A DNA stretch of 64,000 bases from Arthrobacter psychrolactophilus. GTDB lineage: Bacteria; Actinomycetota; Actinomycetes; Actinomycetales; Micrococcaceae. This document shows, one piece after another, positions 59,947 through 64,000 of the stretch; position 1 is the stretch's first letter; each line of letters opens with the position of its first letter. The position numbers were made by a program, and so were the translations under genes. The notes beneath the pieces are model-generated. The model searched no databases, was not told the origin of the DNA, and saw nothing but the letters and a program-made list of their open reading frames with translations. The stretch is from positions 186,001 to 250,000 of the forward strand of contig NZ_QJVC01000002.1 in assembly GCF_003219795.1 (NCBI RefSeq). The letters are read 5' to 3'.

Positions 59947-61383
59947 TTAGGCTGTGAGCTCCTCGATGCGTGTCGCGATAGCAGCCATAGCGGCCTCGTC
60001 GGCGGCCAGCGGACCGTCCAAAACGGCCACGAGTGCCTTCAGATCCGCGCCGGGCTCCAGGGCGAGAGCCACCTCGAGCTCCGAGACTGCAGAGTCGGCA
60101 ATGACAGCCCCTGCCGTGTGCGCGCCCCGCAGGAACGTCACCCAGGCGGCGATCATGCGGGCCGCTCCGGCGCCGGAGCGCCCTGCGGCCAGTTCGGCCT
60201 TGAGCACCGGAACGGCACGCATGCGCAGCTTGCTGGAGCCATCCATGGCAATCTGCGCCAGGTGATGGGCAATCCGGGCGTTACTAAAGCGCTCGAGGAG
60301 CGCGGCGCGGTAGGCCGGAATGGCCAAACCCTCGGACGGCAGATTCGCCTCCGCCTCATCCCAGAACTCGGTGATCCAGGCGGCACAGCTGGGATCGGCG
60401 AGAGCCTCGGCCACGGTCGCATGACCCCGCAACTGGCCCGCATAGGCCATGAGCGAGTGCGCGCCGTTGAGCAGCCACAGCTTGCGGTTCTCAAAGTGCT
60501 CGATCTCGTCAACAAACACCGCACCGGCGCTGGCCCAGTCGGGTCGACCTGCCGGGAAGTCGCCGCTGAGGACCCAGTCGCTGAAGGGTTCCGTCACAAC
60601 AGGTGAGGAATCCGCGTAGCCACATTCGGCCGCCACGAGGGCGATCTCCGCCGCGGTGGTGCGCGGGGTGATCCGGTCAATCGAGGTGCCCACAAAGCTG
60701 ACATTAGCCTCAATCCAGGCACCCAGATCAGGATCGACGACGTCGGCCAGACCACCAATCGCGGCGCGCGCGGCAGTCGCGTTGTTGGCCAGGTTATCGC
60801 AAGATACGACGGCGAGGGGCCCGGTCCCAGCCGCACGGCGGGCCGTCAGGGCCTGGACCAGACGGCCCGCCGCCGTGACAGCGTCGGCGAGGTGTCCGGC
60901 GTCGTCCGTGGTGTGGGCCGTCAAGGCGCGCAAGGCGTCAACATCGGCCTGGACCGCGGGGTTACTGAGGTCGAGACTGCCGTCGGCGGCCAAATTGTAG
61001 GCGGCCTCCGTGATGGTCAGGGTGACCATGGCCGTGCTCGGGGCGGCGACGAGGCGGGACAGTGTGGCAACATCCGCGCCGTCGTGAGCCTCGACAATGC
61101 TCGTCATGAGCTCGAACTTATCGCCGCTGCCGCCACGCTCAATCAGCGTGAACAGGCCATCCTGAGCGGACAAGGCAAGGGCAGCATCGGGACGGCGACC
61201 CGTGAAGGCCGCGATCCCCCACTGCGCACCATCGCTGGCGTGCTGGGTGTACCACGCCTGATGGGCGCGATGGAAGGCGCCCAGGCCGAGGTGAACGATG
61301 CGGATCGGGGCGGCCGGCGTGGTGCGGTGCAGGGTCTGTGTGGGGCTCATAGCGGGTGCAGTATCCGTTTCAAAGGTAGTCAT
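59947..61383 (-). CDS. uxuB: Mannitol dehydrogenase-family oxidoreductase, probable fructuronate reductase
   Basis: A 478-residue polyol dehydrogenase that, in this cluster, should reduce D-fructuronate to D-mannonate with NADH. IRIVHLGLGAFHRAHQAWYT is the N-terminal NAD-binding strand and FVGTSIDRITPRT and KLWLLNGAHSLMAYAGQLRG contain the catalytic region (Lys-x4-Asn-x3-His type). Sequence alone cannot separate it from mannitol or tagaturonate enzymes; the eight-base distance from uxaC decides the call. Confidence 0.88.
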   Translation of the reverse strand: MTTFETDTAPAMSPTQTLHRTTPAAPIRIVHLGLGAFHRAHQAWYTQHASDGAQWGIAAFTGRRPDAALALSAQDGLFTLIERGGSGDKFELMTSIVEAHDGADVATLSRLVAAPSTAMVTLTITEAAYNLAADGSLDLSNPAVQADVDALRALTAHTTDDAGHLADAVTAAGRLVQALTARRAAGTGPLAVVSCDNLANNATAARAAIGGLADVVDPDLGAWIEANVSFVGTSIDRITPRTTAAEIALVAAECGYADSSPVVTEPFSDWVLSGDFPAGRPDWASAGAVFVDEIEHFENRKLWLLNGAHSLMAYAGQLRGHATVAEALADPSCAAWITEFWDEAEANLPSEGLAIPAYRAALLERFSNARIAHHLAQIAMDGSSKLRMRAVPVLKAELAAGRSGAGAARMIAAWVTFLRGAHTAGAVIADSAVSELEVALALEPGADLKALVAVLDGPLAADEAAMAAIATRIEELTA

Positions 61384-61391
61384 GGCCGGCC

Positions 61392-62846
61392 TTAGAGCTT
61401 GAAGGCGCGGCGAGGAGCTGCGTCTACGATGTCGACAATGATTTCGTGGGCGCGGGCCTCGCTGACGCGACTTTCGGCGACGAGACGGGCCAGGAAGGCG
61501 GCTTCGATGCGGCGTGAGGTGTTGTGGCGGGCCGGGATGGAGCAGAAGGCGCGCGTGTCGTCGATGAAGCCAGAGGAGCGTGAGAAGCCGGCCGTTTCGG
61601 TGACGGCACCGCGGAAGCGCAGCATGGCATCGGGGGCGTCAAGGAACCACCACGGGGCGCCGATGAAGACTGAGGGGTAGAAGCCGGCCAGAGGCGCAAT
61701 TTCGCGGGAGAAGGCGGTCTCGTCGATCGTGAACGGGATGAAGTGGAAGCCGGGGGCCGTGCCGAAGTCCTCAAGCATGGGGCGCAGGGCCTCGGTGTAG
61801 CTGACGCCAAACGGGATGTCATGGCCGGTGTCGGCGCCGAACTTGTTGAACGATTCCGTGTGGTGGTTGCGGAATACGCCGGGGTGGATGGTCATGACGA
61901 GGCCATCGGCCACCGACATGCGGGCCATTTGGTAGGTCATGTGGGCTTCGAATACGTCGGCGTCGACGGCGTTGGCCTCGCCCTTGCGGGCCTTCTCAAA
62001 CAAGGCCTCCGCGGTGCTGTCATCCAGGCGCAGGGTCTGCGCCGTGCGAACGCCATGATCTGCGGAGACGGCGCCGTGCTCGACGAAGTACTGGCGGCGG
62101 TTTTCCAGGGCGCGGATGTAGCCGGCATAGCCGCTCAAGCCGTCGCCTGCGACGCTGATCAGCGTCTCGACGCGCTCTGCCCAGCCGGCGGCGGCGAACT
62201 TGATGTAAGCATCCGGACGGAAGGTGGGGAGCACGCGACCGGTGAAGGTGGGATCCTTCGCGATGGCCGCGTGGGGTGCCAGATCATCCAGCGGGTCATC
62301 CGTGGTGGCGAGAACCTCAATGTTGAAGTCCTTGAACAGCTGGCGAGGACGGAACGCGGGGCTCTTGATTTTGGCATCGAGTTCGTCGAAGAGCGCATCG
62401 GCATTTTCCTCGTTGACCTCTCGCGTGAGGCCAAAGACGTGCTGGAAGGAGTCGCGCATCCAGTAGCCCGATGCCGTGCCATCAAAGAGCGGCCAGGCCT
62501 TGGCAAACTGGCGCCACGTCTCGCGGGGCTTAACGGCCGAGGTGCCACCGACGCGCAGCTTTTCCAGCGGAACACCGCTGGCGTGGATCAAACGGGTCAC
62601 GTAGTGATCCGGGCTGACCAGCAACGTTGCCGGATCAGGGAAGGGAGTGTCCAGTTCCAGCATGGCCGCATCAACGTGACCGTGCGGGGAGATGATGGGC
62701 AGGTTTTCCACCTGAGCCAACAGCTCCCGAGCAATGGCGCGCGTGCCGGGATCGGCAGGCAGCAGGCGGTCCGGATCGGCGGCCGGAGACAACGACGTCG
62801 CGGCAGGCATCTGGGAAGGATTGGCAGAAGAAGATGAATGTGACAT
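61392..62846 (-). CDS. uxaC: Glucuronate isomerase
   Basis: Isomerises D-glucuronate to D-fructuronate (and galacturonate to tagaturonate). The 484-residue amidohydrolase-fold protein has the metal motif SPHGHVDAAML near residue 53, RDSFQHVFGLTREVN, VLATTDDPLDDLAPH and FTIDETAFSREIAPLAGFYP. It lies directly behind a LacI-type operator and ahead of the uxuB gene in the same operon. Confidence 0.95.
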   Translation of the reverse strand: MSHSSSSANPSQMPAATSLSPAADPDRLLPADPGTRAIARELLAQVENLPIISPHGHVDAAMLELDTPFPDPATLLVSPDHYVTRLIHASGVPLEKLRVGGTSAVKPRETWRQFAKAWPLFDGTASGYWMRDSFQHVFGLTREVNEENADALFDELDAKIKSPAFRPRQLFKDFNIEVLATTDDPLDDLAPHAAIAKDPTFTGRVLPTFRPDAYIKFAAAGWAERVETLISVAGDGLSGYAGYIRALENRRQYFVEHGAVSADHGVRTAQTLRLDDSTAEALFEKARKGEANAVDADVFEAHMTYQMARMSVADGLVMTIHPGVFRNHHTESFNKFGADTGHDIPFGVSYTEALRPMLEDFGTAPGFHFIPFTIDETAFSREIAPLAGFYPSVFIGAPWWFLDAPDAMLRFRGAVTETAGFSRSSGFIDDTRAFCSIPARHNTSRRIEAAFLARLVAESRVSEARAHEIIVDIVDAAPRRAFKL

Positions 62847-62876
62847 AGATCAATCGTCCATGTTATTCACCCATTT

Positions 62877-62892
62877 TGTCAACCGGTTGCCA
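62877..62892. promoter_or_regulatory. LacI-type operator upstream of uxaC
   Basis: TGTCAACCGGTTGCCA is a dyad with one mismatched pair around the central CCGG typical of LacI/GalR operators. It lies 31 bases upstream of the uxaC start and 30 bases after the stop of the LacI gene. A further TTGCCA/ATTGCCAT half-site pair follows immediately (62887-62902), so two dimers might bind. It matches the site at 59769-59788. Confidence 0.72.
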
Positions 62893-62921
62893 ACCATTGC
62901 CATGCGAGTTTCCAAAAAGTG

Positions 62922-63974
62922 TCAGGAAGCGTTGACACGTCCCGTCGAACCGCGCAAGACCAGCTGTGTAGGCAAGGCGGGCAGCGGCGGAGTGGTCGCC
63001 AGCTGATCCACGGCGGCCAGCACGTGCTCGAGGGCCGCGGCACCCAACTCGGTCAGGGGCGACTTGATCGTGGACAACGGCGGGGTGGTGAAATCTGAGC
63101 CAAAGATATTATCGAAGCCCAGGATGCTCAACTCGCTGGGGATCTCCACGCCGGCAGCCTGCAGTTCACGCATGAGGCCGATGGCCATAAGGTCGTTGTA
63201 GCAAAAGACGGCCGTGGCCGTGCCTGCGCGCACGGCAGCGGCGGTGTGCCGTCCGCCGTCGACCGTTGGCTCGCTTGAGGCCACCACGGAGGCACTCAGG
63301 CCGTGCCAATCGCAGCGAGCCTTGATGGTCTCCCAGCGGCGCTGCGACATCCAGGAGCGTTCGGGACCTGCCACATATGAAATCTCGGTGTGGCCCATAT
63401 CGGCCAAATGCCGCACCGCCTCAGTCACGCCAAACTCGGTGTCGGCAATCAGCGAGGGCACCCCGGCCACGTTGCGGTTGATGACCACGACGGGTTTCTT
63501 TTCCGACAGGGAGCCAATCTCTTCATCGGATAGGCGCGGGCTAGCTAGGATGAGGCCGTCGACCGTGGCGAGCATGCGCCGAGCTGTGGTCAACTCTAGC
63601 TCTGCGGATTCCTTGGATTCGGCCAGCATGAGCGTGTAGTCTCGGGCCGCGGCGGCCGATTCGGCGCCGCGGATCACATCGAAGTAAGCCGGGTTGGTGA
63701 TATCGGAGACGATCAAGCCAATCGTCTGGGTGCGCCCGGTGGGCAGTGCTCGGGCAAAGACGTTGACCTGGTAGTTGAGCGTTTCGGCGGCATCCATGAT
63801 CTTTTGCGCGGTTTTAGCGCTCACCCGGCCGGGCTTACTCAGGGCTCTGGACACGGTGGAGGGGTTAACCCCAGCCAACTCGGCAATGTCGTAGATGGTG
63901 GGTGCCGATTTGCCCGTTCGGGGCGTTCGGGCAGTGTCGGCCGATGTGTCGCCGGGCTGGGTCGTGTCAGTCAA
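62922..63974 (-). CDS. LacI family transcriptional regulator of the hexuronate genes
   Basis: A 350-residue repressor. The helix-turn-helix and hinge are in IYDIAELAGVNPSTVSRALS and the following PGRVSAKTAQKIMDAAETLNY; the periplasmic-binding-protein domain (TIGLIVSDITNPAYFDVIRG to ILGFDNIFGSDFTTPPLSTI) should bind a hexuronate or pathway intermediate. TTG 63974 has AAGGA five bases ahead; an earlier TTG (63989) would place the ribosome site inside the gene. It precedes uxaC on the same strand, 75 bases away. Confidence 0.92.
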   Translation of the reverse strand: MTDTTQPGDTSADTARTPRTGKSAPTIYDIAELAGVNPSTVSRALSKPGRVSAKTAQKIMDAAETLNYQVNVFARALPTGRTQTIGLIVSDITNPAYFDVIRGAESAAAARDYTLMLAESKESAELELTTARRMLATVDGLILASPRLSDEEIGSLSEKKPVVVINRNVAGVPSLIADTEFGVTEAVRHLADMGHTEISYVAGPERSWMSQRRWETIKARCDWHGLSASVVASSEPTVDGGRHTAAAVRAGTATAVFCYNDLMAIGLMRELQAAGVEIPSELSILGFDNIFGSDFTTPPLSTIKSPLTELGAAALEHVLAAVDQLATTPPLPALPTQLVLRGSTGRVNAS

Positions 63975-63984
63975 GGTAATCCTT

Positions 63985-64000
63985 CGCAATTGGTTGCCAT
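63985..64000. promoter_or_regulatory. Possible LacI operator half-site at the window edge
   Basis: CAATTGGTTGCCAT at the right edge carries the TTGCCA half-site of the two operators described above, directly in front of the LacI gene, as an autoregulatory site would. The element is cut by the window, so its symmetry cannot be judged. Confidence 0.35.

Overview
The window looks like a chromosomal segment of a high-GC Gram-positive actinobacterium, most likely of the Arthrobacter/Micrococcaceae type. The evidence is the strong third-position G/C bias, frequent GTG and TTG starts with AGGAG-like ribosome sites, a Rho factor with a very long Asn/Arg-rich insertion, and the actinobacterial order argS-lysA-hom-thrC-thrB-rho-prfA-prmC-tsaC ... 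GT4-atp operon on one strand. A DUF222/HNH protein and a full-length HrpA helicase also fit. The species assignment is inference.

Bases 1-26201 are the conserved housekeeping block on the minus strand. It holds the ATP synthase operon (two small AtpI/AtpZ-like membrane proteins, then B-E-F-H-A-G-D-C, with atpC cut by the window edge), a WecA-type phosphoglycosyl transferase, a CapD/FlaA1-type nucleotide-sugar dehydratase, tsaC, prmC, prfA, rho, the threonine/lysine genes and argS. Two family-2 glycosyltransferases and an epimerase on the plus strand (11185-14007), together with the dehydratase, sit between tsaC and the GT4 gene and look like a surface-polysaccharide insertion. rpmE, which lies between rho and prfA in Mycobacterium, is absent there.

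Bases 26202-51760 are a mixed region: an MFS transporter, tRNA-Arg(CCG) with a strong terminator, a GH1 beta-glucosidase, a DUF222/HNH protein with AT-rich upstream DNA, a GNAT acetyltransferase, a membrane protein, hrpA, an SDR with a divergent TetR regulator, HIT, alcohol dehydrogenase, a sulfurtransferase divergent from a cysteine-desulfhydrase-like enzyme, an MBL-fold hydrolase, a Zur-like regulator, a membrane exporter-like protein divergent from a MarR regulator, a Zn/Mn ABC transporter, a pair of DUF21/CBS proteins, a flavin reductase and SoxR. Several regulator genes have clear palindromic candidate operators beside them, and long palindromes mark many gene ends.

Bases 51762-64000 are a hexuronate catabolism region. 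UxaC converts glucuronate to fructuronate, an UxuB-type reductase makes mannonate, ManD makes 2-keto-3-deoxygluconate, KdgK phosphorylates it and an Eda-type aldolase splits it to pyruvate and glyceraldehyde 3-phosphate. A GPH-family transporter, a GH3 glycosidase, two gluconokinases and a LacI regulator with candidate operators complete the set. Between the kdgA-kdgK operon and the GH3 gene lies what looks like a deletion scar: the C-terminal half of a GntR/FCD regulator on the minus strand abuts the last 32 codons of a second mannonate dehydratase on the plus strand, both lacking their 5' parts. This is the most unusual thing seen. No CRISPR array, rRNA, insertion sequence or prophage was recognised.
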